Shown here in pieces: positions 33,467-42,483 of a stretch of DNA of 42,591 bases. The stretch lies in NCBI GenBank assembly GCA_902773895.1, contig CACYGB010000010.1, positions 24,582 to 67,172 of the forward strand, written 5' to 3'. The notes beneath the pieces were generated by a model. It ran no database searches. It saw only the letters and a program-made list of their open reading frames with translations, and was not told the origin of the DNA. Position 1 is the stretch's first letter. Every line of letters begins with the position of its first letter. The position numbers and the translations under genes are program-made. The stretch comes from an uncultured Eubacteriales bacterium. Lineage in GTDB: Bacteria > Bacillota > Clostridia > Christensenellales > Aristaeellaceae.

Positions 33467-34639
33467 ATGGTTTCGCTGCTCATCGTCATCATTTACCTGG
33501 CCTTTATCAGCCTGGGGCTTCCGGATTCCCTGCTGGGTTCCGCCTGGCCGGTGATGCGGCTGGATTTCGGCGCGTCGATTTCCTTTGCCGGCGTCATTTC
33601 CATGATCATTTCCGCCGGCACCATCCTGTCCAGCCTGATGAGCGAAAGGCTGAACAAAAAGCTGGGCACCGGGCTGGTGACCGCCGTCAGCGTGGCCATG
33701 ACCGCCGGGGCGCTGTTTGGCTTTTCCGTTTCCCGGTCCACTGTGCTGCTGTGCCTGTTCGCCGTCCCCTACGGCCTGGGTGCCGGCGCGGTGGATTCGG
33801 CGCTGAACAACTACGTGGCGCTGCACTATTCCAGCCGGCACATGAGCTGGCTGCACTGCTTCTGGGGCGTGGGCTGCTCCGTCAGCCCGGCCATCATGGG
33901 CGCCTGCCTGACCCGCGGCCTGGGCTGGCAAAGCGGCTACCGCACGGTGTCGCTGCTGCAGGTGGCGCTGACGGCGGTGCTGTTTTTCTCGCTTCCGCTG
34001 TGGAAAAAGAAGGCGGCGGAAACAGCGGACGGCGCGGAGACAGGCGACCGTCCCCTGCTGGGCCTGCGGGGCGCGGTCAGCATCCCCGGCGTTCCCTGGA
34101 TCCTGCTGGCCTTTTTCGGCTACTGCGCCGCGGAAAGCACCTGCGGCCTGTGGGCCAGCACCTACCTGGTGGAATACCGGGGCGTGGCCGCGGAAACCGC
34201 CGCGCGCTTTGCCTCCCTGTTTTATCTGGGCATCACCTTCGGCCGGTTCCTGAACGGGTTCGTGGCGGACCGGATCGGCGACAGGAACCTGATCCGCGCA
34301 GGCGTTGCCGGCATGCTGCTGGGGTGCGTCCTGATCGCCCTGCCTGTCCGGGGCAACATCCCGGCCCTGGCCGGGCTGATCGTGTTCGGCTTCGGCTGCG
34401 CGCCGGTGTACCCCTCCGTCATTCACGCCACGCCGGCCAATTTCGGCGCGGAAAATTCCCAGGCCATCATCGGCATCCAGATGGCCAGCGCCTACACCGG
34501 CACCACGCTGATGCCGCCGCTGTTCGGGCTCATCGCCAACCACATCGCCGTGGGCGTTTATCCCTTTTTCCTGGCGCTGTTCACCATCCTGCTGCTGGTG
34601 ATGACGGAAAAAATCAACTGCCTCAAAGAAGCGAAGTAA
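33467..34639 (+). CDS. MFS transporter (FucP/sugar-like)
   Basis: 390 residues, about twelve membrane helices. Start follows AAGGAG at 9-10 bases. Major-facilitator features: GLPDSLLGSAWPVM in helix 1, a basic loop MSERLNKKLGTGL between helices 2 and 3, helix 4/5 VPYGLGAGAVDSALNNYVALHY, and GRFLNGFVADRIGDRNLI in the second half. The DSALNNY and HCFWGVGCSVSP stretches resemble sugar-type MFS proteins of the FucP/YbjJ group; the substrate is unknown. Confidence 0.88.
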   Translation: MVSLLIVIIYLAFISLGLPDSLLGSAWPVMRLDFGASISFAGVISMIISAGTILSSLMSERLNKKLGTGLVTAVSVAMTAGALFGFSVSRSTVLLCLFAVPYGLGAGAVDSALNNYVALHYSSRHMSWLHCFWGVGCSVSPAIMGACLTRGLGWQSGYRTVSLLQVALTAVLFFSLPLWKKKAAETADGAETGDRPLLGLRGAVSIPGVPWILLAFFGYCAAESTCGLWASTYLVEYRGVAAETAARFASLFYLGITFGRFLNGFVADRIGDRNLIRAGVAGMLLGCVLIALPVRGNIPALAGLIVFGFGCAPVYPSVIHATPANFGAENSQAIIGIQMASAYTGTTLMPPLFGLIANHIAVGVYPFFLALFTILLLVMTEKINCLKEAK

Positions 34640-34656
34640 GTATCAGTATTCAGTTG

Positions 34657-36978
34657 TTACTTGTATGTCCAAGAAGCGTAATCGATATTATCCAATTCCA
34701 CAATTTCACCGTTTGAATACATAATCTTATGAATACCGCAATAGACCTTTGATATATTGTTCCGATTCGGCAAAGTGACATAATCCGAGTATATCTTACC
34801 ACCGGACTTGACGTTTTTATTCGTTGTCCAATAGTACACATTCCCATTATAAATATTATTTCCCCACACGTCAGTTGCATATGCGTATAATTCAAACGCT
34901 TTTATCTGCAAACCGCTATTGTAATTTGACACTTGGAAGCGTATCCTCAGTTTATTGTTTTTCAAGTCTTCCCATTCTGCCATTGAACCGTTGGGGAAAT
35001 AAAGGGTCACCCTATTCTCCGGAACGACGTGGAAAGTTAATGTTGCGCTCTTTTTGCTGCCATCTGTAGTTGTGGCGGTTAACTTATAGATCCCTGGATA
35101 ATAGAATTTTATACTTTCATCTTCACCAAGCTTAAACTGCTTTGACAATGACGGCTTTTCATTGTTGCTTTTTACTTTCCAGTTAAGCTTTTTGTTAATA
35201 CCGGAAGACGGATTAAACTGAATAGCGTTGGACAGATTCTTCAATTCTTCATTCACACGTGCTATAAATTCTTTTCCATTTATGAGTTTTATACTTTTGA
35301 TTTTATTGTACACAACGATTGAATACTGCAAAGATACTCCACCCTCATCCGCAGCAGTACAGGTGACGGTGCATTTCCCCGCTTTTTTAGCTTTTATATT
35401 TCCTTTTCCATCAATCGCTATGATCGTTGAATTGGATGAATTCCACTTCACTTTTTTGTTTTTAATATCCTTTGGAATGATCGTTGGTGCAAGTTTCTTA
35501 GATTCCCCAACATACAGTGTTAATTGGGTTTTTTTGTCAGTGATTTTGCTAATACATTCTTTTACGGTCACTTCACACGACGCAGATAATTCCTTGCCGT
35601 CTTTCTGCTTTGCAGTAACGGTAACAATTGCTTTTCCCGCTTTCAGCGCTTTTACTCTTCCGTTGTCAGAAACAGAAACGACCTGCGGATTGTTTGCTGA
35701 CCATACAAGCTTTGAAATTGTCGCGTTTCCCGGCTTGATTCTCAATGAAATACTAAATGAATCTTTTGAATCCACATTCAACAACAATTGTTTTGAAGCA
35801 TAATTCATTTCAATTTTTTCGAGCGGAACAAAAGCTATATCCGTTTTTGCGGTTTCTTTTTTTGCATCGTCTGTCACAGCAACTTCACAATATGCCATTT
35901 TGGGTTTTACATCATTTTCCTGATAAACAAAAACATATATGAGGGCTTTTCCTTCCTTTAGCGCATGAATGCTGCCATCCTGCTCTACTGAAACCACATT
36001 CGGATTACCGGAAGTCCACTTTACTGAAACATTCCCTTTCTGCACAGGAAAAATCCTGACATTCAATTTCAAAACAGCGCCGGTTTTCAGCGATGCTGAT
36101 GATGGCTCTATGGTGACTTTGAATGGATTTTGTTTTGCGGTTGGTTTTTTGGTTGAAGACACGGTCGGCCTTGGTGACGGAGAAACAGTTGGCGTACTTT
36201 TTACAGGATTTGGTTTCGCAGTTCTTCTTCCGTTTCGCGATGTTCCTGCGATATCCCAGGACCTGGCTGTTCCCAACTGTTCATAATGTTTTTGGTCCCA
36301 CTGATTATATAATTCGACCACTTCTTGAATCGGAATGGCTAATCCGACGTTTTCCGCATCTCTACCGACGGCGCTTGTAACTCCAATTACTTGTCCGTCA
36401 TCATCAAATAAGGCGCCGCCGCTGCTTCCTTGTGAGATCGGCGCAGTAAACTGAATGAATTTCTTCCCATCCATTTCTGGAAAAGCACTTATATTTCCAA
36501 AAGCGACTGTGTTTTTCCACAATCCCTTAGGTGAACCAATCGTTGTAACCCTCTGCCCCCTTCGAAGCGATGCATTCATATCGATTTGCAATGCTTCAAA
36601 CATTTTCCCCTCGGGAAAAGCCAGTATGGCAAGATCTTTTGCTTTGTCAGACATCAGCACCTGATCCAGACTATACTGCCTATTATCATCACTTTCAATC
36701 ACCAAATATTGAGCCTGATCAATCACATGCTGATTTGTAATAAAAACATGTTCATTGAACGCAACAAATCCGCTTCCATAACCAAGAACAATATCGTTTA
36801 AGCCAATAATATGTACGAGAAAAACCGATTTCGTTTTTCTTTCAATTGCGTCATAGTCTTGCTGGAATGAGTAATCGGGAGCGCTGTTTAGCTTATATGG
36901 CAATACTGCCTCGGCATATCCCCCGATTGCAGAATAGCATAAAAGAATCACAAGAAGAAAATAAGCTATTTTTTTCAT
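34657..36978 (-). CDS. Secreted HtrA-like serine protease with four Ig-like (Big_2-type) domains
   Basis: 773 residues; ATG at 36978 after GGAGG. Signal peptide about 1-24. Residues 45-225 are a trypsin/DegP-type domain with the triad His84 (ITNQHVID), Asp115 (DLAILAFP) and Ser186 (QGSSGGALFDD). A Pro/Ser/Thr/Lys-rich linker (about 240-280) follows, then four domains of about 85-90 residues of Big_2 character (for example SxNPxVVSVxxxGxxxALKxGKAxVxV) and a C-terminal beta domain of about 100 residues rich in Tyr, Asn and Trp. No PDZ domain. The gene and its promoter form an AT-rich block (21 G+C in the 60 bases from 35401) inside GC-rich DNA, with Lys, Asn and Ile use unlike its neighbours, suggesting horizontal origin. 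Likely surface-exposed. Confidence 0.92.
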   Translation of the reverse strand: MKKIAYFLLVILLCYSAIGGYAEAVLPYKLNSAPDYSFQQDYDAIERKTKSVFLVHIIGLNDIVLGYGSGFVAFNEHVFITNQHVIDQAQYLVIESDDNRQYSLDQVLMSDKAKDLAILAFPEGKMFEALQIDMNASLRRGQRVTTIGSPKGLWKNTVAFGNISAFPEMDGKKFIQFTAPISQGSSGGALFDDDGQVIGVTSAVGRDAENVGLAIPIQEVVELYNQWDQKHYEQLGTARSWDIAGTSRNGRRTAKPNPVKSTPTVSPSPRPTVSSTKKPTAKQNPFKVTIEPSSASLKTGAVLKLNVRIFPVQKGNVSVKWTSGNPNVVSVEQDGSIHALKEGKALIYVFVYQENDVKPKMAYCEVAVTDDAKKETAKTDIAFVPLEKIEMNYASKQLLLNVDSKDSFSISLRIKPGNATISKLVWSANNPQVVSVSDNGRVKALKAGKAIVTVTAKQKDGKELSASCEVTVKECISKITDKKTQLTLYVGESKKLAPTIIPKDIKNKKVKWNSSNSTIIAIDGKGNIKAKKAGKCTVTCTAADEGGVSLQYSIVVYNKIKSIKLINGKEFIARVNEELKNLSNAIQFNPSSGINKKLNWKVKSNNEKPSLSKQFKLGEDESIKFYYPGIYKLTATTTDGSKKSATLTFHVVPENRVTLYFPNGSMAEWEDLKNNKLRIRFQVSNYNSGLQIKAFELYAYATDVWGNNIYNGNVYYWTTNKNVKSGGKIYSDYVTLPNRNNISKVYCGIHKIMYSNGEIVELDNIDYASWTYK

Positions 36979-37031
36979 AAGTAGCCTCCGCGTTCGGTAT
37001 TTGCTTATGACAGACAATTCTTTCCAAAAGT

Positions 37032-37060
37032 ATTATAGCGGAGCCCACGAAAAAGATCAA
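37032..37060 (-). promoter_or_regulatory. Promoter of the HtrA-like protease
   Basis: Minus strand TTGATC (37060-37055), 17-base spacer, TATAAT (37037-37032), 53 bases before the start codon. The gap 37061-37196 shows nothing else recognisable. Confidence 0.75.
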
Positions 37061-37196
37061 TAGCGTGAATACAGATTTACCGAATTCGTTTGCCCGGCCC
37101 ATTCATTCCTTGGCATACGGCATTTCCCGAAAAAAACGATTAGGTCCTTCCTGATTGAATCGTCTCAGCGTTTTATGGTGGCTCCAAGTGAAATAA

Positions 37197-37220
37197 GCCG
37201 CAGCAAACGCTGCGGCTTTT
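37197..37220 (-). terminator. Terminator after the 37.2-38.9 kb secreted-protein gene
   Basis: Perfect 8-bp stem GCCGCAGC (37197-37204) / GCTGCGGC (37209-37216) with loop AAAC. Minus strand continues TTATTT; plus strand continues TTTT, so it could act both ways. It starts 30 bases after the stop of the gene at 37250. Confidence 0.8.
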
Positions 37221-37249
37221 GGCATGGAGCCGGGGTTCGTCCGGCGTTT

Positions 37250-38911
37250 TCAGTCGTTTCCCTGCAGGGGAAGATACACCTGCTCCGCCACCGCGGTCAA
37301 ATCCAGGCCGTCCGGATTAACGGTGGAAACCGACAGGGAATACATGAGCCCCGGCGCGGCGTCATACCACTGGCACAGCTCCACCCAGTCCCGGCTGCCG
37401 GTTTGGGCCTGGCCGATCGTGCCGCGGCAGGGGCCGATGTTCACGCTCTCTTCGTTCTCCCAGGCAAAGTACATGCCGGAAATGTTCATCCATTCCCCTT
37501 CCTCCAGGGCGGCAGGCTGGATGCGGGCGCAGTACGAATCATCGTCCAGGGTAAACTGCATTTCCGCCAGATGCGCGCTTTCCAGCCAGCGGTACAGGAC
37601 GTTTTCCGCGCCGTCCGGCACGCGGAAGGCCAGGCCGGCGGCCTGCTTCAGTTCTTCCGCCGTCAGCGTCACCCACGGATTGGCCAGGGAAACGAAATCC
37701 TCCGGGGCATACGGGGCGCTGCCCACGAAGCCGCTTTCATTCTTTTCGCTGTACAGGAACCAATCCTCCAACGCGGAAAGAGATTCCTCCCGCTCAAACA
37801 GATGCGCCCAGAAACGCATGTCCTCCGTCAGCCGTTCCACCGGCGTTCCGGGCAGGTACAGCCGCAGAGTGTCGCCTTCGCTGAGGCCGTAGGGCTCCGC
37901 CGTCACAAAGCGAGCGCCGTCCTGGATCGTTTCCTGCTCCGGGGCGTCGCCCAGGGTCAGGCGGTCGATATGCACCAGCCAGGTATATTCATCTTCCTGG
38001 GCAAGCAGCGCCATCTGCCCGCTGAAGGAGCAGACGTACACCGTGCCGTCGGGGTAGGCATCCGCCGCGTCGCCCATTTCGCTGTCGTGGAATTCCCCGG
38101 TAAACGTGCCATCCGCGGCGATGCGCATATCCGTGGACCAGGCGCCGGCGCCGCTGCTGAAGCTCCATTCCAGGGAAGATAGATCCGCAAAGGACAGGCC
38201 TTGCTTTTCAAACGCGACCGGCACGTCCCCCGCGTCGTCCCGCCACACGAGGCTGCCGTCCGCCTCCATCGTGAAGCTGCCCGCGGTGCCGTCCGCCGTG
38301 GGCTCGCCCAGGTCTTCTCCCTCCGCAGGAAGCGCAAAGAACGTGCCCTTTTCATACAGGAAGGCACCCTCCGCGCAGTCATAGAAAACCGTGGCCCGGA
38401 ACACATACGCGCCGTGGGTCATGGGCGAAACGGCTTCCACGTCCCAGCCCCTGTCCTCATTTCGGACTATGGTCAGTTTGGTGAACTGCGTTTCCTTCTC
38501 CAGCCAGGCGCCGCTGATAAAGGCGTCCATTTCGTCCTCCGAAGGATTGGCCGTATGGGAGCCGCCGGTACATTCCACGATCCGGCCGTCCTTCACCAGC
38601 AGATCCCAGGTCAGCGCCTGGTCGCAGGCAGCGGCGCAGTAAAAATGGCGCACTTGAACGGTGGCGGCGCCGTCCGCCGCAGGCGCATACCGCACCACAA
38701 AGCAGCCGTCCTGCTTTTCGGCGCCGGCCAGCTTCACCGCGGCCGAATCCGCCGTTTCATCGGCATGCCAGCCTTCGTCGTTTTCCTCCACGGGGATCCG
38801 GATCACATAACCATCCTCCTGGATTTCACACAGGATCTCATTTTCCGCCAGGGCGGCGCTGGTCAGCAGCGCCATCAGGCACATCAAAACAATCGCCAGG
38901 GTTTTCTTCAT
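37250..38911 (-). CDS. Secreted protein of unknown function
   Basis: 553 residues; ATG at 38911 after AAAGGAGG. Signal peptide about 1-22 (LLTSAALAEN). The rest is an acidic, beta-rich sequence with repeated Trp/Tyr/Gly motifs and no membrane anchor. Two cysteines lie close in FYCAAACDQALTW, just before the stretch DLLVKDGRIVEC. Internal similarity between ADGSLVWRDDAGD and ADGTFTGEFHDSEMGD suggests repeated beta-sandwich or lipocalin-like units, but no family was recognised. Confidence 0.8.
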   Translation of the reverse strand: MKKTLAIVLMCLMALLTSAALAENEILCEIQEDGYVIRIPVEENDEGWHADETADSAAVKLAGAEKQDGCFVVRYAPAADGAATVQVRHFYCAAACDQALTWDLLVKDGRIVECTGGSHTANPSEDEMDAFISGAWLEKETQFTKLTIVRNEDRGWDVEAVSPMTHGAYVFRATVFYDCAEGAFLYEKGTFFALPAEGEDLGEPTADGTAGSFTMEADGSLVWRDDAGDVPVAFEKQGLSFADLSSLEWSFSSGAGAWSTDMRIAADGTFTGEFHDSEMGDAADAYPDGTVYVCSFSGQMALLAQEDEYTWLVHIDRLTLGDAPEQETIQDGARFVTAEPYGLSEGDTLRLYLPGTPVERLTEDMRFWAHLFEREESLSALEDWFLYSEKNESGFVGSAPYAPEDFVSLANPWVTLTAEELKQAAGLAFRVPDGAENVLYRWLESAHLAEMQFTLDDDSYCARIQPAALEEGEWMNISGMYFAWENEESVNIGPCRGTIGQAQTGSRDWVELCQWYDAAPGLMYSLSVSTVNPDGLDLTAVAEQVYLPLQGND

Positions 38912-39194
38912 CCGTTTTTCCTCCTTTACCGGGGGCGCTTTGTTATCCCGCCGGGGCCGTCCGCTTCATCAAAAGGACGGTTTCCCATCGCTGTGGGGTC
39001 TGTCCGTCATATAGACGGCGCGCGGCGCGGGTTTCTTCCCGTATTCAAAACTTTTCTGCATTTTCACAAAAACAGCCTTCCCCACAGTCCCTGCCGGCGC
39101 GCCGCGGACCGGAATGCCCCATTCGATAAAGAAACCGTACCGCCGGCCAATGCCGGCAGGATCCCCACGATACAGCGAAAGCGAGAAGAACCGT

Positions 39195-39706
39195 ATGATC
39201 AAACAACTGCGCCGGATCAAGGTGTGGATTTCCGGATACAGCCGGGCCGCCGCCGTATCCAACGTGACGGCGGGCACCCTGGTGAACACGGGATTTTTGC
39301 CCAAGGAGGACGTGTACGCGTACACCTTCGCCACCCCCGCCGCTATCCTGGAGCCGCCCAAGGAAGGCTACGAGAATATTTTCAACATCATTGACCCCGC
39401 CGACCTGGTGCCCCAGGTGATGCCTGCCGAATGGGGCTATGGCCGCTACGGCGCCGACCTCTTCCTGCCGGTGCAGGAGTTTTCCTCCTATTCCGGGTTT
39501 CTGGGCAGCCTGATGCGCAACGCCGCCAACCGGAAACAGTACGCGTGGAATACCATTACAGCCCCGCGCTGACCCTGCGGACGCGGCTATTGATGTCCCT
39601 GGTGCTGAACCTGGCGGATAATCCTGCCGGCCCCATACCGGGGATAGCTTTTCAGCCAGATGTTTTGGGGCCAGACGATTCTTTTATTATGAAAACGGCG
39701 CTTTGA
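39195..39706 (+). pseudogene. Remnant of a class 3-like lipase
   Basis: From ATG 39195 the frame encodes KVWISGYSRAAAVSNVTAGT (nucleophile elbow GYSRA with the catalytic serine), VYAYTFATPAAILEPP, IFNIIDPADLVPQV and WGYGRYGADLFLP. This is the middle part of a lipase-family protein of the kind that normally has more than 150 residues before the elbow. The N terminus is absent, no signal peptide or good ribosome site precedes the start, and the first frame stops at 39572. A second frame continues with SPALTLRTRLLMSLVLNLAD to a stop at 39706, suggesting a further frameshift near 39555. The upstream gap 38912-39194 shows only GC-rich unassigned sequence. Confidence 0.65.
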
Positions 39707-40570
39707 TTATCCAATACAGCCGGACGCTGCCTGGTCCTCGGTATGCAGCGGCGGCAGCTCGTGAATATCGTAGGTGTCGTAATAGATTTCAAAGGCTGTT
39801 TCCACGTCGCCGGACAGCTCGATCAGCGCGCCGGCCTGGAACATGACGGACAGCGTCCCGCTGGGCGCGTGCCAGGCGGCGTTGCTGACCACGGCGGCGG
39901 CACTGCCCCGCAGGATGGCTTCCGCGCCGAACAGCAGCGTGCCGGTAGCGATGTGATAGTCGCTGGAAATGATGGCGATCCGGTTCACCTGCGGGCAGTG
40001 CTGCGCCAGGATGTCAAAGGTAAAGATGGCGTTCTGCGCCGTGGTAAGGGACTTGTCCTCCACATAGATGCGGGCAGGGTCCACGCCCTGTTCCCGGAGC
40101 CAGTCCGCCATCCTGCCGGCCTCCGTGGCAGTGGGGTCGTTGGCCGCCGTGCCGCCGCCGGTGCACACGATAACGGCGTTGGGATACTGCTGCGAAGCGG
40201 CCAGGAGCACCTTCAGCCGCTCCACCAGTTCCTCCCGCATCGTTCCGTCGGGGTTCAGCTGGAACCCCAGGGCCACCAGGCACAAAGTGTCATCCCGGGG
40301 CAGATCGTCCGGAAGGGCCGCATTGACCGCCGCCGGCGCTTCCCACAAATCCAGGATGCGCGTCCAGGCAGCCGCGGACGCGGGGTCCAGGGCTGCCAGC
40401 TCCTCCAGGGCCCGGCTGTCCCGTTCCCCGTAAGCGGCCCAGGACATCACCAGCCGCTCCACCAGCGCCTGGGCGGCAGGTTTTTCTTCCGCCTTCTCCG
40501 CCAGGCCGGGCAGCGCGGCGCAAAGGATCATCACCGCCGCCAGCAGGATGCATTCAAAGTGTTTTGCCAT
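39707..40570 (-). CDS. Exported YdcF/SanA (DUF218) family protein
   Basis: 287 residues; ATG at 40570 after AAAAGGGGG. Signal peptide about 1-24 (ALPGLAEK). The DUF218 core starts near residue 94: TLCLVALGFQLNPDGTMREE, the loop VIVCTGGGTAANDPTATEA, WLREQGVDPARIYVEDKS, TTAQNAIFTFDIL and ISSDYHIATG, all typical. The family (YdcF, SanA, ElyC) is linked to envelope integrity but its reaction is not settled. It differs from SanA in being preceded by a ~70-residue helical region. It ends one base after the lipase remnant on the other strand. Confidence 0.88.
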   Translation of the reverse strand: MAKHFECILLAAVMILCAALPGLAEKAEEKPAAQALVERLVMSWAAYGERDSRALEELAALDPASAAAWTRILDLWEAPAAVNAALPDDLPRDDTLCLVALGFQLNPDGTMREELVERLKVLLAASQQYPNAVIVCTGGGTAANDPTATEAGRMADWLREQGVDPARIYVEDKSLTTAQNAIFTFDILAQHCPQVNRIAIISSDYHIATGTLLFGAEAILRGSAAAVVSNAAWHAPSGTLSVMFQAGALIELSGDVETAFEIYYDTYDIHELPPLHTEDQAASGCIG

Positions 40571-40651
40571 CTGTATTCCCCCTTTTCAGTCTATTGATCG
40601 TTCAGGCCAAAGTCAGCCTGCATGTTCATTTCCCGTCTGCGCCCTGAATCG

Positions 40652-41977
40652 TTACTTCCGGACGGAGTAGTAGACGATCCGGCCGCCCAGTTCGCTGAAG
40701 CTCCTGGCGAAGGCATCGGCGCCCATCACCACGGTGGCGCCGGCGTTGGGGTCCCGGTAGGTGAGGGTATCGCCTTCGTAGCCGCAGATCACCACCGCGT
40801 GCTCGCCGCCGGGCCAATGCACCGTTTCGCCGTTTTCATCCAGCCAGCTCCAGCGGTACATGATGTCCCGCATGGGCGCGGAAACGTACCACGCCAGCAC
40901 GGGGTTGCCGGTGTCCAGGATGGCCCTGATGTCGTCCACGGCGGCGCCTTCCCGGGTCTGGACGCCCGGCATGAGCTGCTCCGCCACCCGGGCGATGGGG
41001 CGGTTGAACACGCCGTAGGAATTCTCGCTGCGGGGATCGCCCACAAACTCCCTTTCCGGGTTGGCGCCGCGGCGAACGCCCGTCTCGTCGTCATAGGGCT
41101 GGGCGCCCATGGGCAGCAAATCGTAGATCCGTTCCACCGTCCCATCGGCGACGCCGTAGTAATTCAGCAGCATATACAGGGACACGCTTTCGCAGCCGGT
41201 GGGATAATCGGGATACTGGCAGAACTCGATCACGTCCAGCAGCACGCCGGAGCCTTCTGTTTTCTCCTGAACCGAGCCGTCGGGCCTCGTTTCCCCCTCG
41301 TCCCACTGGTTCAGCCGCACGGGAATCAAAACACCGGTAAAGGCGTACAGCTTCCGGGAAAACGCCTTGGCTGCCTTCCTGGTAAAGAGGGGATTGTAAT
41401 AATGCTCCTGCACGGCCAGCACCATGTCCGGCGTGATGCCCGCGGCGGCCCATTCCCCGATGGTGTGATCGTACATCCATTTTTCGCTGTAGCCCTTCTC
41501 CCCCAGCACAATGGTGCCGGGCGAGGCAAAATGGCGGATGGCCGCCGCCCGGTCGTCCCCCAGCAGCAAATCGATCTCCTCCCGGGTGAACGCCTTGCGG
41601 TGCACCATCCGGTCCGCGTCGGAAAGGACCCGGCGCAGCGCGTCACGATCCAGGGCATGGGTGTGGATAAAGGAGTAGATATTGGCGTAATCCATCAGGG
41701 CCAGGGCGTATGCGGGCTTGTCAGCCGCGTATTCATATTCCCAGGCATAGCCGCCCTCCGCCATCTGCATCAGCGCTTCTGGCAGGGAGGATAGCCGCTC
41801 GTTGCAGGGCATGGCATAATACGGCGCAGTGGTGCTGGCGGTGCCAAAGGGATCGCCGGGCATAGCCGCGTCCGGATCCGGAAGATTTCCCAGCACATCC
41901 GTCTTCAGCAGGTTCTTCGTCCTATCCGCCGCGGCGCCCTGGTTTCGGGCCGCTCCGTCCCGGAAATCTCCATCCAC
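40652..41977 (-). CDS. C39-like cysteine peptidase-family protein (C-terminal part of a probable frameshifted gene)
   Basis: About 441 residues from a GTG at 41977 placed 11 bases after GAGGAGG; a GTG at 41989 is too close to it. The C-terminal ~190 residues form a Peptidase_C39_2-like domain: DYPTGCESVSLYMLLNYYG with the candidate nucleophile Cys, GGEHAVVICGYEGD with the His, and TYRDPNAG with the Asp. The N-terminal half is helical and unrecognised. There is no signal peptide with this start. The sequence just upstream, KGSPAGEEVYTGVDGDF, continues the protein-like reading but meets a TGA; a single missing G near 42009 would join it to the upstream frame. The gene is therefore probably longer and broken, or this is an internal reinitiation. 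Confidence 0.7.
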   Translation of the reverse strand: MDGDFRDGAARNQGAAADRTKNLLKTDVLGNLPDPDAAMPGDPFGTASTTAPYYAMPCNERLSSLPEALMQMAEGGYAWEYEYAADKPAYALALMDYANIYSFIHTHALDRDALRRVLSDADRMVHRKAFTREEIDLLLGDDRAAAIRHFASPGTIVLGEKGYSEKWMYDHTIGEWAAAGITPDMVLAVQEHYYNPLFTRKAAKAFSRKLYAFTGVLIPVRLNQWDEGETRPDGSVQEKTEGSGVLLDVIEFCQYPDYPTGCESVSLYMLLNYYGVADGTVERIYDLLPMGAQPYDDETGVRRGANPEREFVGDPRSENSYGVFNRPIARVAEQLMPGVQTREGAAVDDIRAILDTGNPVLAWYVSAPMRDIMYRWSWLDENGETVHWPGGEHAVVICGYEGDTLTYRDPNAGATVVMGADAFARSFSELGGRIVYYSVRK

Positions 41978-42222
41978 GCCTGTGTACACCTCCTCGCCCG
42001 CAGGGCTGCCTTTTCATGCGTCGCACCGTCGCCCGCATCGGCAAGGCCCTCCTGCGTCCTGCCGGGCTCCGGCTTTCCCGCGATCCGCCACAGCATTTCC
42101 GCCGCTTCGGCCACAGAAGCGCCGCGCAGCGGCAGGAAACAGCCGGTGGAACAAGCGTCCATCAGGCCCTTTTCCAGGCGAAAAGCGGCGGCGTCATGAT
42201 AAACGGGTAATTCTGCAAACAT
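41905..42222 (-). pseudogene. N-terminal part of the frameshifted C39-like gene (or a separate small gene)
   Basis: From ATG 42222 (GAAGAAGGA about 9 bases upstream): MFAELPVYHDAAAFRLEKGL, DACSTGCFLPLRGASVAEAA, EMLWRIAGKPEPG, then DGATHEK. The frame then departs into basic, low-quality sequence (RARRCTQAW...) exactly where one added base would carry it into the C39-like frame (HEKGSPAGEEVYTG). Protein-like sequence extends upstream of the ATG (TLNIKRPNGRTWMQAPNKAH), so the true start may be as far as 42381. The family is not recognised. Confidence 0.45.
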
Positions 42223-42394
42223 ACCGTTTTTTCCTTCTTCCAGCTGTTGCCGGGGCACATGCGCCTTGTTCGGCGCCTGCATCCAGGTCCTGCCATTGGG
42301 GCGCTTGATATTCAGGGTGCTGATCTGTACGTTCCCGGTGCGCTGCCGGGGCTTTTCTTTTCCCGCCGTCCTCCTTCCCATCCCTTCTTTTCCG

Positions 42395-42403
42395 TGGTAT
42401 AAT
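42395..42403 (+). promoter_or_regulatory. Extended -10 promoter for the right-edge gene
   Basis: TGG-TATAAT (42395-42403) is an extended -10; no good -35. It lies about 80 bases before the ATG at 42484. Confidence 0.5.
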
Positions 42404-42483
42404 GGCAGCGGAAAGAAAGCGGCGCAGCAAGGAAAAACAAGGAATTTTTTTTCATAATGAACAGGATGAAAGGAGCGTTTTTG

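Noticed and set aside
29653-34543. Search for a glycopeptide-resistance cluster around the VanW protein
   Set aside because: Only a YoaR/VanW-type protein with a TetR regulator and a phospholipase-like gene is present; there is no vanH, vanA/B-type ligase, vanX or VanRS two-component pair.
38969-39361. Minus-strand frame with somewhat protein-like C terminus (GIGRRYGFFIEWGIPVRG, KMQKSFEYGKKPAPRAVY)
   Set aside because: No ribosome site, no family recognised, and its 5' half lies opposite the lipase remnant; kept only as a weak possibility of another relic.
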